From positions 52,224,501 through 52,288,500 of the forward strand of contig CP142452.1 in the NCBI GenBank assembly GCA_038049695.1: a stretch of 64,000 nucleotides of DNA. Direction: 5' to 3'. This DNA is from Cinnamomum chago (Eukaryota; Streptophyta; Magnoliopsida; Laurales; Lauraceae). Both the position numbers and the translations under genes were made by a program. Positions within the stretch are counted from its first letter, which is position 1. Each line of letters starts with the position of its first letter. The notes beneath the pieces are model-generated. The model had not been told where the DNA came from, did not search any database, and saw only the letters and a program-made list of their open reading frames with translations. Positions 37,401 to 49,859 of the stretch are shown here, piece after piece.

Positions 37401-40400
37401 GATCATTGGATACATGTTTGCACATATGCTTCTTGTCACATTTCTATTGATTTCGAAATGCATATGAATTGGTTTTTCTCTCTTGTTAAATCTCTTGGAA
37501 CTCTTGGGAATGTATGCATTTTATTTAGTCAAGTTTGTTCATATGGTTTTATAAGGAATGAGGTTGGATTGGCTATTCATGGTTATGTTATAAGTCACAT
37601 TGACTTGAATTGATACTCATTTAAAGAGGTGTTTGAATTTAATTGTTCATTGGAGTTTAATGAGGATTTGAAGTGATTTTGGAAGAGAAATGCACGTGGA
37701 TGGTTTGAATGTTATTAAGTTTTATGATTAAATCTTAAGTTTTATTACTTGTTCTTGATCGTTGGATACATGTTTGCACATATGCTTCTTGTCACATTTC
37801 TATTGATTTCGAAATGCATATGAATTGGTTTTTCTCTCTTGTTAAATCGCTTGGAACTCTTGGGAATGTATGCATTTTATTTAGTGAAGTTTGTTCATAT
37901 GGTTTTATAAGGAATGAGGTTGGATTGGCTATTCATGGTTATGTTATAAGTCACATTGACTTGAATTGATACTAATTTAAAGAGGTGTTTGAATTTAATT
38001 GTTCATTGGAGTTTAATGAGGATTTGAAGTGATTTTGGAAGACAAACGCAGGTGGATGGTTTGAATGTTATTAAGTTTTATGAGAAAATCTTAAGTTTTA
38101 TTACTTGTTCTTGATCATTGGATACATGTTTGCACATATGCTTCTTGTCACATTTCTATTGATTTCGAAATGCATATGATTTGGTTTTTCTCTCTTGTTA
38201 AATCTCTTGGAACTCTTGGGAATGTATGCATTTTATTTAGTGAAGTTTGTTCATATGGTTTTATAAGGAATGAGGTTGGATTGGCTATTCATGGTTATGT
38301 TATAAGTCACATTGACTTGAATTGATACTCATTTAAAGAGGTGTTTGAATTTAATTGTTCATTGGAGTTTAATGAGGATTTGAAGTGATTTTTGAAGAGA
38401 AATGCAAGTGGATGGTTTGAATGTTATTAAGTTTTATGTGAAAATCTTAAGTTTTATTACTTGTTCTTGATCATTGGATACATGTTTGCACATATGCTTC
38501 TTGTCACATTTCTATTGATTTCGAAATGCATATGAATTGGTTTTTCTCTCTTGTTAAATCTCTTGGAACTCTTGGGAATGTATGCATTTTATTTAGTCAA
38601 GTTTGTTCATATGGTTTTATAAGGAATGAGGTTGGATTGGCTATTCATGGTTATGTTATAAGTCACATTTACTTGAATTGATACTCATTTAAAGAGGTGT
38701 TTGAATTTAATTGTTCATTGGAGTTGAATGAGGATTTGAAGTGATTTTGGAAGAGAAATGCAGGTGGATGGTTTGAATGTTATTAAGTTTTATGAGAAAA
38801 TCTTAAGTTTTATTACTTGTTCTTGATCATTGGATATATGTTTGCACATATGCTTCTTGTCACATTTCTATTGATTTCGAAATGCATATGAATTGGTTTT
38901 TCTCTCTTGTTAAATCTCTTGGAACTCTTGGGAATGTATGCATTTTATTTAGTCAAGTTTGTTCATAAGGTTTGATAAGGAATGAGGTTGGATTGGCTAT
39001 TCATGGTTATGTTATAAGTCACATTGAATTGAATTGATACTCATTTAAAGAGGTGTTTCAATTTAATTGTTCATTGGAGTTTAATGAGGATTTGAAGTGA
39101 TTTTGGAAGAGAAATGCAAGTGGATGGTTTGAATGTTATTAAAACTTTATGAGATAATCTTAAGTTTTATTACTTGTTCTTGATCATTGGATACATGTTC
39201 GCACATATGCTTCTTGTCACATTTCTATTGATTTCGAAATGCATATGAATTGGTTTTTCTCTCTTGTTAAATCTCTTGGAACTCTTGGGAATGTATGCAT
39301 TTTATTTAGTCAAGTTTGTTCATATGGTTTTATAAGGAATGAGGTTGGATTGGCTATTCATGGTTATGTTATAAGTCACATTGACTTGAATTGATACTCA
39401 TTTAAAGAGGTGTTGAATTTAATTGTTCATTGGAGTTTAATGAGGATTTGAAGTGATTTTGGAAGAGAAATGCAAGTGGATGGTTTGAATGTTATTAAGT
39501 TTTATGAGAAAATCTTAAGTTTTATTACTTGTTCTTGATCATTGGATACATGTTTGCACATATGCTTCTTGTCACATTTCTATTGATTTCGAAATGCATA
39601 TGAATTGGTTTTTCTCTCTTGTTAAATCTCTTGGAATTCTTGGGAATGTATGCATTTTATTTAGTCAAGTTTGTTCATATGGTTTTATAAGGAATGAGGT
39701 TGGATTGGCTATTCATGGTTATGTTATAAGTCACATTGACTTGAATTGATACTCATTTAAAGAGGTGTTTGAATTTAATTGTTCATTGGAGTTTAATGAG
39801 GATTTGAAGTGATTTTGGAAGAGAAATGCAGGTGGATGGTTTGAATGTTATTAAGTTTTATGAGAAAATCTTAAGTTTTATTACTTGTTCTTGATCATTG
39901 GATACATGTTTGCACATATGCTTCTTGTCACATTTCTATTGATTTCGAAATGCATATGAATTGGTTTTTCTCTCTTGTTAAATCTCTTGGAACTCTTGGG
40001 AATGTATGCATTTTATTTAGTGAAGTTTGTTCATATGGTTTTATAAGGAATGAGGTTGGATTGGCTATTCATGGTTATGTTATAAGTCACATTGACTTGA
40101 ATTGATACTCATTTAAAGAGGTGTTTGAATTTAATTGTTCATTGGAGTTTAATGAGGATTTGAAGTGATTTTGGAAGAGAAATGCAAGTGGATGGTTTGA
40201 ATGTTATTAAGTTTTATGAGAAAATCTTAAGTTTTATTACTTGTTCTTGATCATTGGATACATGTTTGCACATATGCTTCTTGTCACATTTCTATTGATT
40301 TCGAAATGCATATGAATTGGTTTTTCTCTCTTGTTAAATCTCTTGGAATTCTAGGGAATGTATGCATTTTATTTAGTCAAGTTTGTTCATATGGTTTTAT

Positions 40401-41316
40401 AAGGAATGAGGTTGGATTGGCTATTCATGGTTATGTTATAAGTCACATTGACTTGAATTGATACTCATTTAAAGAGGTGTTTGAATTTAATTGTTCATTG
40501 GAGTTTAATGAGGATTTGAAGTGATTTTGGAAGAGAAATGCAGGTGGATGGTTTGAATGTTATTAAGTTTTATGAGAAAATCTTAAGTTTTATTACTTGT
40601 TCTTGATCATTGGATACATGTTTGCACATATGCTTCTTGTCACATTTCTATTGATTTCGAAATGCATATGAATTGGTTTTTCTCTCTTGTTAAATCTCTT
40701 GGAACTCTTGGGAATGTATGCATTTTATTTAGTCAAGTTTGTTCATATGGTTTTATAAGGAATGAGGTTGGATTGGCTATTCATGGTTATGTTATAAGTC
40801 ACATTGACTTGAAATGAAACTCATTTGAAGAGGTGTTTGAATTTAATTGTTCATTGGAGTTTAATGAGGATTTGAAGTGATTTTGGAAGAGAAATGCAGG
40901 TGGATGGTTTGAATGTTATTAAGTTTTATGGGAAAATCTTAAGTTTTATTACTTGTTCATGATCGTTGGATACATGTTTGCACATATGCTTCTTGTCACA
41001 TTTCTATTGATTTCGAAATGCATATGAATTGGTTTTTCTCTCTTGTTAAATCTCTTGGAACTCTTGGGAATGTATGCATTTTATTTAGTCAAGTTTGTTC
41101 ATAAGGTTTTATAAGGAATGAGGTTGGATTGGCTATTCAAGGTTATATTATAAGTCACATTGACTTGAATTGATACTCATTTAAAGAGGTGTTTGAATTT
41201 AATTGTTCATTGGAGTTTAATGAGGATTTGAAGTGATTTTGGAAGAGAAATGCAAGTGGATGGTTTGAATGTTATTAAGTTTTATTAGAAAATCTTAAGT
41301 TTTATTACTTGTTCTT
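37401..41316 (+). repeat. 11-monomer block, second copy of 26007-29923
   Basis: This block is 3916 bp, one base shorter than its partner. The balance comes from a lost T in the monomer at 39182 (GGTGTTGAATTT) and matching +1 insertions elsewhere. The block is joined on the left to a copy of the 13187 block and on the right to a copy of the start of the 18-mer. This region was therefore assembled from pieces of two higher-order repeats rather than by simple tandem extension of one. Confidence 0.83.
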
Positions 41317-44164
41317 GATCGTTGGATACATGTTTGCACATATGCTTCTTGTCACATTTCTATTGATTTCGAAATGCATATGAATTGGTTTTTCTCTCTT
41401 GTTAAATCTCTTGGAACTCTTGGGAATGTATGCATTTTATTTAGTCAAGTTTGTTCATATGGTTTTATAAGGAATGAGGTTGGATTGGCTATTCATGGTT
41501 ATGTTATAAGTCACATTGACTTGAATTGATACTCATTTAAAGAGGTGTTTGAATTTATTTGTTCATTGGAGTTTATTGAGGATTTGAAGTGATTTTGGAA
41601 GAGAAATGCAAGTGGATGGTTTGAATGTTATTAAGTTTTATGAGAAAATTTTAAGTTTTATTACTTGTTCTTGATCATTGGATACATGTTTGCACATATG
41701 CTTCTTGTCACATTTCTATTGATTTCGAAATGCATATGAATTGGTTTTTCTCTCTTGTTAAATCTCTTGGAACTCTTGGGAATGTATGCATTTTATTTAG
41801 TCAAGTTTGTTCATATGGTTTTATAAGGAATGAGGTTGGATTGGCTATTCATGGTTATGTTATAAGTCACATTGACTTGAATTAATACTAATTTAAAGAG
41901 GTGTTTGAATTTAATTGTTCATTGGAGTTTAATAAGGATTTGAAGTGATTTGGGATGAGAAATGCAAGTGGATGGTTTGAATGTTATTAAGTTTTAATAA
42001 AAAATCTTAAGTTTTATTACTTGTTCTTGATCATTGCATACATGTTTGCACATATGCTTCTTGTCACATTTCTATTGATTTCGAAATGCATATGAATTGG
42101 TTTTTCTCTCTTGTTAAATCTCTTGGAACTCTTGGGAATGTATGCATTTTATTTAGTCAAGTTTGTTCATATGGTTTTATAAGGAATGAGGTTGGATTGG
42201 CTATTCATGGTTATGTTATAAGTTACATTGACTTGAATTGATACTCATTTAAAGAGGTGTTTGAATTTAATTGTTCATTGGAGTTTAATGAGGATTTGAT
42301 GTGATTTTGGAATAGAAATGCAAGTGGATGGTTTGAATGTTATTAAGTTTTATGAGAAAATCTTAAGTTTTATTACTTGTTCTTGATCATTGGATACATG
42401 TTTGCACATATGCTTCTTGTCACATTTCTATTGATTTCGAAATGCATATGAATTGGTTTTTCTCTCTTGTTAAATCTCTTGGAACTCTTGGGAATGTATG
42501 CATTTTATTTAGTCAAGTTTGTTCATATGGTTTTATAAGGAATGAGGTTGGATTGGCTATTCATGGTTATGTTATAAGTCACATTGACTTGAATTGATAC
42601 TCATTTAAAGAGGTGTTTGAATTTAATTGTTCATTGGAGTTGAATGAGGATTTGAAGTGATTTTGGAAGAGAAATGCAGGTGGATGGTTTGAATGTTATT
42701 AAGTTTTATGAGAAAATCTTAAGTTTTATTACTTGTTCTTTATCATTGGATACATGTTTGCACATATGCTTCTTGTCACATTTCTATTGATTTCGAAATG
42801 CATATGAATTGGTTTTTCTCTCTTGTTAAATCTCTTGGAACTCTTGGGAATGTATGCATTTTATTTAGTCAAGTTTGTTCATATGGTTTTATAAGGAATG
42901 AGGTTGGATTGGCTATTCATGGTTATGTTATAAGTCACATTGACTTGAATTGATACTCATTTAAAGAGGTGTTTGAATTTAATTGTTCATTGGAGTTTAA
43001 TGAGGATTTGAAGTGATTTTGGAAGAGAAATGCAGGTGGATGGTTTGAATGTTATTAAGTTTTATGAGAAAATCTTAAGTTTTATTACTTGTTCTTGATC
43101 ATTGGATACATGTTTGCACATATGCTTCTTGTCACATTTCTATTGATTTCGAAATGCATATGAATTGGTTTTTCTCTCTTGTTAAATCTCTTGGAACTCT
43201 TGGGAATGTATGCATTTTATTTAGTCAAGTTTGTTCATATTGTTTTATAAGGAATGAGGTTGGATTGGCTATTCATGGTTATGTTATAAGTCACATTGAC
43301 TTGAATTGATACTCATTTAAAGAGGTTGTTGAATTTAATTGTTCATTAGAGTTTAATGAGGATTTGAAGTGATTTTGGAAGAGAAATGCAGGTCGATGGT
43401 TTGAATGTTATTAAGTTTTTTGAGAAAATCTTAAGTTTTATTACTTGTTCTTGATCATTGGATACATGTTTGCACATATGCTTCTTGTCACATTTCTATT
43501 GATTTCGAAATGCATATAATTTGGTTTTTCTCTCTTGTTAAATCTCTTGGAACTCTTGGGAATGTATGCATTTTATTTAGTGAAGTTTGTTCATATGGTT
43601 TTATAAGGAATGAGGTTGGATTGGCTATTCATGGTTATGTTATAAGTCACATTGACTTGAATTGATACTCATTTAAAGAGGTGTTTGAATTTAATTGTTC
43701 ATTGGAGTTTAATGAGGATTTGAAGTGATTTTGGAAGAGAAATGCAAGTGGATGGTTTGAATGTTATTAAGTTTTATGAGAAAATCTTAAGTTTTATTAC
43801 TTGTTCTTGATCATTGGATACATGTTTGCACATATGCTTCTTGTCACATTTCTATTGATTTCGAAATGCATATAATTTGGTTTTTCTCTCTTGTTAAATC
43901 TCTTGGAACTCTTGGGAATGTATGCATTTTATTTAGTGAAGTTTGTTCATATGGTTTTATAAGGAATGAGGTTGGATTGGCTATTCATGGTTATGTTATA
44001 AGTCACATTGACTTGAATTGATACTCATTTAAAGAGGTGTTTGAATTTAATTGTTCATTGGAGTTTAATGAGGATTTGAAGTGATTTTTGAAGAGAAATG
44101 CAAGTAGATGGTTTGAATGTTATTAAGTTTTATGAGAAAATCTTAAGTTTTATTACTTGTTCTT
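41317..44164 (+). repeat. Eight-monomer copy of the start of the 18-mer
   Basis: Monomers at 41317 to 43809 follow the marker order of 18173 to 20665 and cover the same 2848 bp: GTTTATTGAG with AAAATTTT, GAATTAATACTAATTT with TTTGGGATGAG, GCATACATG with GATTTGATGTG, GAGTTGAATG, TATC for GATC, CATATTGTTTT with AGGTCGATGG and GTTTTTTGAG, CATATAATTTGG, and a GTGAAG monomer. It shares TTTGGGATGAG, TATTTGTTC and GCATACATG with copy 1 (18173) and not copy 2 (24583), so copy 1 is the closer relative although it is farther away. Confidence 0.85.
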
Positions 44165-44520
44165 GATCATTGGATACATGTTTGCACATATGCTTCTTGT
44201 CACATTTCTATTGATTTCGAAATGCATATGAATTGGTTTTTCTCTCTTGTTAAATCTCTTGGAACTCTTGGGAATGTATGCATTTTATTTAGTCAAGTTT
44301 GTTCATATGGTTTTATAAGGAATGAGGTTGGATTGGCTATTCATGGTTATGTTATAAGTCACATTGACTTGAATTGATACTCATTTAAAGAGGTGTTTGA
44401 ATTTAATTGTTCATTGGAGTTTAATGAGGATTTGAAGTGATTTTGGAAGAGAAATGCAAGTGGATGGTTTGAATGTTATTAAGTTTTATGAGAAAATCTT
44501 AAGTTTTATTACTTGTTCTT
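44165..44520 (+). repeat. Plain monomer between blocks
   Basis: A 356-bp copy with no diagnostic variant that I can see. It separates the eight-monomer copy of the 18-mer start from the nine-monomer-offset repeat beginning at 44521. Confidence 0.85.
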
Positions 44521-45944
44521 GATCATTGGATACATGTTTGCACATATGCTTCTTGTCACATTTCTATTGATTTCGAAATGCATATGAATTGGTTTTTCTC
44601 TCTTGTTAAATCTCTTGGAATTCTTGGGAATGTATGCATTTTATTTAGTCAAGTTTGTTCATATGGTTTTATAAGGAATGAGGTTGGATTGGCTATTCAT
44701 GGTTATGTTATAAGTCACATTGACTTGAATTGATACTCATTTAAAGAGGTGTTTGAATTTAATTGTTCATTGGAGTTTAATGAGGATTTGAAGTGATTTT
44801 GGAAGAGAAATGCAGGTGGATGGTTTGAATGTTATTAAGTTTTATGAGAAAATCTTAAGTTTTATTACTTGTTCTTGATCATTGGATACATGTTTGCACA
44901 TATGCTTCTTGTCACATTTCTATTGATTTCGAAATGCATATGAATTGGTTTTTCTCTCTTGTTAAATCTCTTGGAACTCTTGGGAATGTATGCATTTTAT
45001 TTAGTCAAGTTTGTTCATATGGTTTTATAAGGAATGAGGTTGGATTGGCTATTCATGGTTATGTTATAAGTCACATTGACTTGAAATGAAACTCATTTGA
45101 AGAGGTGTTTGAATTTAATTGTTCATTGGAGTTTAATGAGGATTTGAAGTGATTTTGTAAGAGAAATGCAAGTTGATGGTTTGAATGTTATTAAGTTTTA
45201 TGAGAAAATCTTAAGTTTTATTACTTGTTCTTGATCGTTGGATACATGTTTGCACATATGCTTCTTGTCACATTTCTATTGATTTCGAAATGCATATGAA
45301 TTGGTTTTTCTCTCTTGTTAAATCTCTTGGAACTCTTGGGAATGTATGCATTTTATTTAGTCAAGTTTGTTCATAAGGTTTTATAAGGAATGAGGTTGGA
45401 TTGGCTATTCATGGTTATGTTATAAGTCACATTGACTTGAATTGATACTCATTTAAAGAGGTGTTTGAATTTAATTGTTCATTGGAGTTTAATGAGGATT
45501 TGAAGTGATTTTGGAAGAGAAATGCAAGTGGATGGTTTGAATGTTATTAAGTTTTATGAGAAAATCTTAAGTTTTATTACTTGTTCTTGATCATTGGATA
45601 CATGTTTGCACATATGCTTCTTGTCACATTTCTATTGATTTCGAAATGCATATGAATTGGTTTTTCTCTCTTGTTAAATCTCTTGGAACTCTTGGGAATG
45701 TCTGCATTTTATTTAGTCAAGTTTGTTCATATGGTTTTATAAGGAATGAGGTTGGATTGGCTATTCATGGTTATGTTATAAGTCACATTGACTTGAATTG
45801 ATACTCATTTAAAGAGGTGTTTGAATTTAATTGTTCATTGGAGTTTAATGAGGATTTGAAGTGATTTTGGAAGAGAAATGCAAGTGGATGGTTTCAATAT
45901 TATTAAGTTTTATGAGAAAATCTTAAGTTTTATTACTTGTTCTT
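44521..45944 (+). repeat. Four-monomer block repeated nine monomers later (47724-49147)
   Basis: Marker order is GGAATTCTT with GCAGGTGG (44521), CATTTGAAG with AAGTTGATGG (44877), GATCG with CATAAGG (45233), and GTCTGC with GTTTCAATATT (45589). The same order occurs at 47724, 48080, 48436 and 48792. The offset is 3203 bp, one less than nine monomers because the monomer at 47369 lacks a T. The second monomers differ slightly (GAAATGAAAC against GAATTGATAC). Confidence 0.84.
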
Positions 45945-47723
45945 GATCATTGGATACATGTTTGCACATATGCTTCTTGTCACATTTCTATTGATTTCGA
46001 AATGCATATGAATTGGTTTTTCTCTCTTGTTAAATCTCTTGGAACTCTTGGGAATGTATGCATTTTATTTAGTCAAGTTTGTTCATATGGTTTTATAAGG
46101 AATGAGGTTGGATTGGCTATTCATGGTTATGTTATAAGTCACATTGACTTGAATTGATACTCATTTAAAGAGGTGTTTGAATTTAATTGTTCATTGGAGT
46201 TTAATGAGGATTTGAAGTGATTTTGGAAGAGAAATGCAGGTGGATGGTTTGAATGTTATTAAGTTTTATGAGAAAATCTTAAGTTTTATTACTTGTTCTT
46301 TATCATTGGATACATGTTTGCACATATGCTTCTTGTCACATTTCTATTGATTTCGAAATGCATATGAATTGGTTTTTCTCTCTTGTTAAATCTCTTGGAA
46401 CTCTTGGGAATGTATGCATTTTATTTAGTCAAGTTTGTTCATATGGTTTTATAAGGAATGAGGTTGGATTGGCTATTCATGGTTATGTTATAAGTCACAT
46501 TGACTTGAATTGATACTCATTTAAAGAGGTGTTTGAATTTAATTGTTCATTGGAGTTTAATGAGGATTTGAAGTGATTTTGGAAGAGAAATGCAGGTGGA
46601 TGGTTTGAATGTTATTAAGTTTTATGAGAAAATCTTAAGTTTTATTACTTGTTCTTGATCATTGGATACATGTTTGCACATATGCTTCTTGTCACATTTC
46701 TATTGATTTCGAAATGCATATGAATTGGTTTTTCTCTCTTGTTAAATCTCTTGGAACTCTTGGGAATGTATGCATTTTATTTAGTCAAGTTTGTTCATAT
46801 GGTTTTATAAGGAATGAGGTTGGATTGGCTATTCATGGTTATGTTATAAGTCACATTGACTTGAATTGATACTCATTTAAAGAGGTTGTTGAATTTAATC
46901 GTTCATTAGAGTTTAATGAGGATTTGAAGTGATTTTGGAAGAGAAATGCAGGTAGATGGTTTGAATGTTATTAAGTTTTTTGAGAAAATCTTAAGTTTTA
47001 TTACTTGTTCTTGATCATTGGATACATGTTTGCACATATGCTTCTTGTCACATTTCTATTGATTTCGAAATGCATATAATTTGGTTTTTCTCTCTTGTTA
47101 AATCTCTTGGAACTCTTGGGAATGTATGCATTTTATTTAGTGAAGTTTGTTCATATGGTTTTATAAGGAATGAGGTTGGATTGGCTATTCATGGTTATGT
47201 TATAAGTCACATTGACTTGAATTGATACTCATTTAAAGAGGTGTTTGAATTTAATTGTTCATTGGAGTTGAATGAGGATTTGAAGTGATTTTGGAAGAGA
47301 AATGCAGGTGGATGGTTTTAATGTTATTAAGTTTTATGAGAAAATCTTAAGTTTTATTACTTGTTCTTGATCATTGGATACATGTTTGCACATATGCTTC
47401 TTGTCACATTTCTATTGATTTCGAAATGCATATGAATTGGTTTTCTCTCTTGTTAAATCTCTTGGAACTCTTGGGAATGTATGCATTTTATTTAGTCAAG
47501 TTTGTTCATATGGTTTTATAAGGAATGAGGTTGGATTGGCTATTCATGGTTATGTTATAAGTCACATTGACTTGAATTGATACTCATTTAAAGAGGTGTT
47601 TGAATTTAATTGTTCATTGGAGTTTAATGAGGATTTGAAGTGATTTTGGAAGAGAAATGCAGGTGGATGGTTTGAATGTTATTAAGTTTTATGAGAAAAT
47701 CTTAAGTTTTATTACTTGTTCTT
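45945..47723 (+). repeat. Five monomers, four of them repeating 42385-43808
   Basis: The first four monomers (45945-47368) follow the order of those at 42385-43808, ten monomers upstream. They are a GCAGGTGG monomer, a TATC-start monomer (46301), AGGTTGTTGAA with ATTAGAG and GTTTTTTGAG (46657), and CATATAATTTGG with GTGAAG (47013). The fifth (47369) is 355 bp because one T of the GGTTTTTCTC run is missing. A shorter version of the same series recurs at 54132-55199. Confidence 0.8.
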
Positions 47724-49859
47724 GATCATTGGATACATGTTTGCACATATGCTTCTTGTCACATTTCTATTGATTTCGAAATGCATATGAATTGGTTTTT
47801 CTCTCTTGTTAAATCTCTTGGAATTCTTGGGAATGTATGCATTTTATTTAGTCAAGTTTGTTCATATGGTTTTATAAGGAATGAGGTTGGATTGGCTATT
47901 CATGGTTATGTTATAAGTCACATTGACTTGAATTGATACTCATTTAAAGAGGTGTTTGAATTTAATTGTTCATTGGAGTTTAATGAGGATTTGAAGTGAT
48001 TTTGGAAGAGAAATGCAGGTGGATGGTTTGAATGTTATTAAGTTTTATGAGAAAATCTTAAGTTTTATTACTTGTTCTTGATCATTGGATACATGTTTGC
48101 ACATATGCTTCTTGTCACATTTCTATTGATTTCGAAATGCATATGAATTGGTTTTTCTCTCTTGTTAAATCTCTTGGAACTCTTGGGAATGTATGCATTT
48201 TATTTAGTCAAGTTTGTTCATATGGTTTTATAAGGAATGAGGTTGGATTGGCTATTCATGGTTATGTTATAAGTCACATTGACTTGAATTGATACTCATT
48301 TGAAGAGGTGTTTGAATTTAATTGTTCATTGGAGTTTAATGAGGATTTGAAGTGATTTTGGAAGAGAAATGCAAGTTGATGGTTTGAATGTTATTAAGTT
48401 TTATGAGAAAATCTTAAGTTTTATTACTTGTTCTTGATCGTTGGATACATGTTTGCACATATGCTTCTTGTCACATTTCTATTGATTTCGAAATGCATAT
48501 GAATTGGTTTTTCTCTCTTGTTAAATCTCTTGGAACTCTTGGGAATGTATGCATTTTATTTAGTCAAGTTTGTTCATAAGGTTTTATAAGGAATGAGGTT
48601 GGATTGGCTATTCATGGTTATGTTATAAGTCACATTGACTTGAATTGATACTCATTTAAAGAGGTGTTTGAATTTAATTGTTCATTGGAGTTTAATGAGG
48701 ATTTGAAGTGATTTTGGAAGAGAAATGCAAGTGGATGGTTTGAATGTTATTAAGTTTTATGAGAAAATCTTAAGTTTTATTACTTGTTCTTGATCATTGG
48801 ATACATGTTTGCACATATGCTTCTTGTCACATTTCTATTGATTTCGAAATGCATATGAATTGGTTTTTCTCTCTTGTTAAATCTCTTGGAACTCTTGGGA
48901 ATGTCTGCATTTTATTTAGTCAAGTTTGTTCATATGGTTTTATAAGGAATGAGGTTGGATTGGCTATTCATGGTTATGTTATAAGTCACATTGACTTGAA
49001 TTGATACTCATTTAAAGAGGTGTTTGAATTTAATTGTTCATTGGAGTTTAATGAGGATTTGAAGTGATTTTGGAAGAGAAATGCAAGTGGATGGTTTCAA
49101 TATTATTAAGTTTTATGAGAAAATCTTAAGTTTTATTACTTGTTCTTGATCATTGGATACATGTTTGCACATATGCTTCTTGTCACATTTCTATTGATTT
49201 CGAAATGCATATGAATTGGTTTTTCTCTCTTGTTAAATCTCTTGGAACTCTTGGGAATGTATGCATTTTATTTAGTCAAGTTTGTTCATATGGTTTTATA
49301 AGGAATGAGGTTGGATTGGCTATTCATGGTTATGTTATAAGTCACATTGACTTGAATTGATACTCATTTAAAGAGGTGTTTGAATTTAATTGTTCATTGG
49401 AGTTTAATGAGGATTTGAAGTGATTTTGGAAGAGAAATGCAAGTGGATGGTTTGAATGTTATTAAGTTTTATGAGAAAATCTTAAGTTTTATTACTTGTT
49501 CTTGATCATTGGATACATGTTTGCACATATGCTTCTTGTCACATTTCTATTGATTTCGAAAAGCATATCAATTGGTTTTTCTCTCTTGTTAAATCTCTTG
49601 GAACTCTTGGGAATGTCTGCATTTTATTTAGTCAAGTTTGTTCATATGGTTTTATAAGGAATGAGGTTGGATTGGCTATTCATGGTTATGTTATAAGTCA
49701 CATTGACTTGAATTGATACTCATTTAAAGAGGTGTTTGAATTTAATTGTTCATTGGAGTTTAATGAGGATTTGAAGTGATTTTGGAAGAGAAATGCAAGT
49801 GGATGGTTTGAATGTTATTAAGTTTTATGAGAAAATCTTAAGTTTTATTACTTGTTCTT
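47724..49859 (+). repeat. Second copy of the 44521 block plus two monomers
   Basis: 47724-49147 repeats the four-monomer order of 44521-45944. It is followed by a plain monomer (49148) and one with GAAAAGCATATCAATT and GTCTGC (49504). The latter is otherwise typical of the last monomer of the 18-mer (24227 and 30637), a further sign that short pieces of that repeat have been redistributed. Confidence 0.8.
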
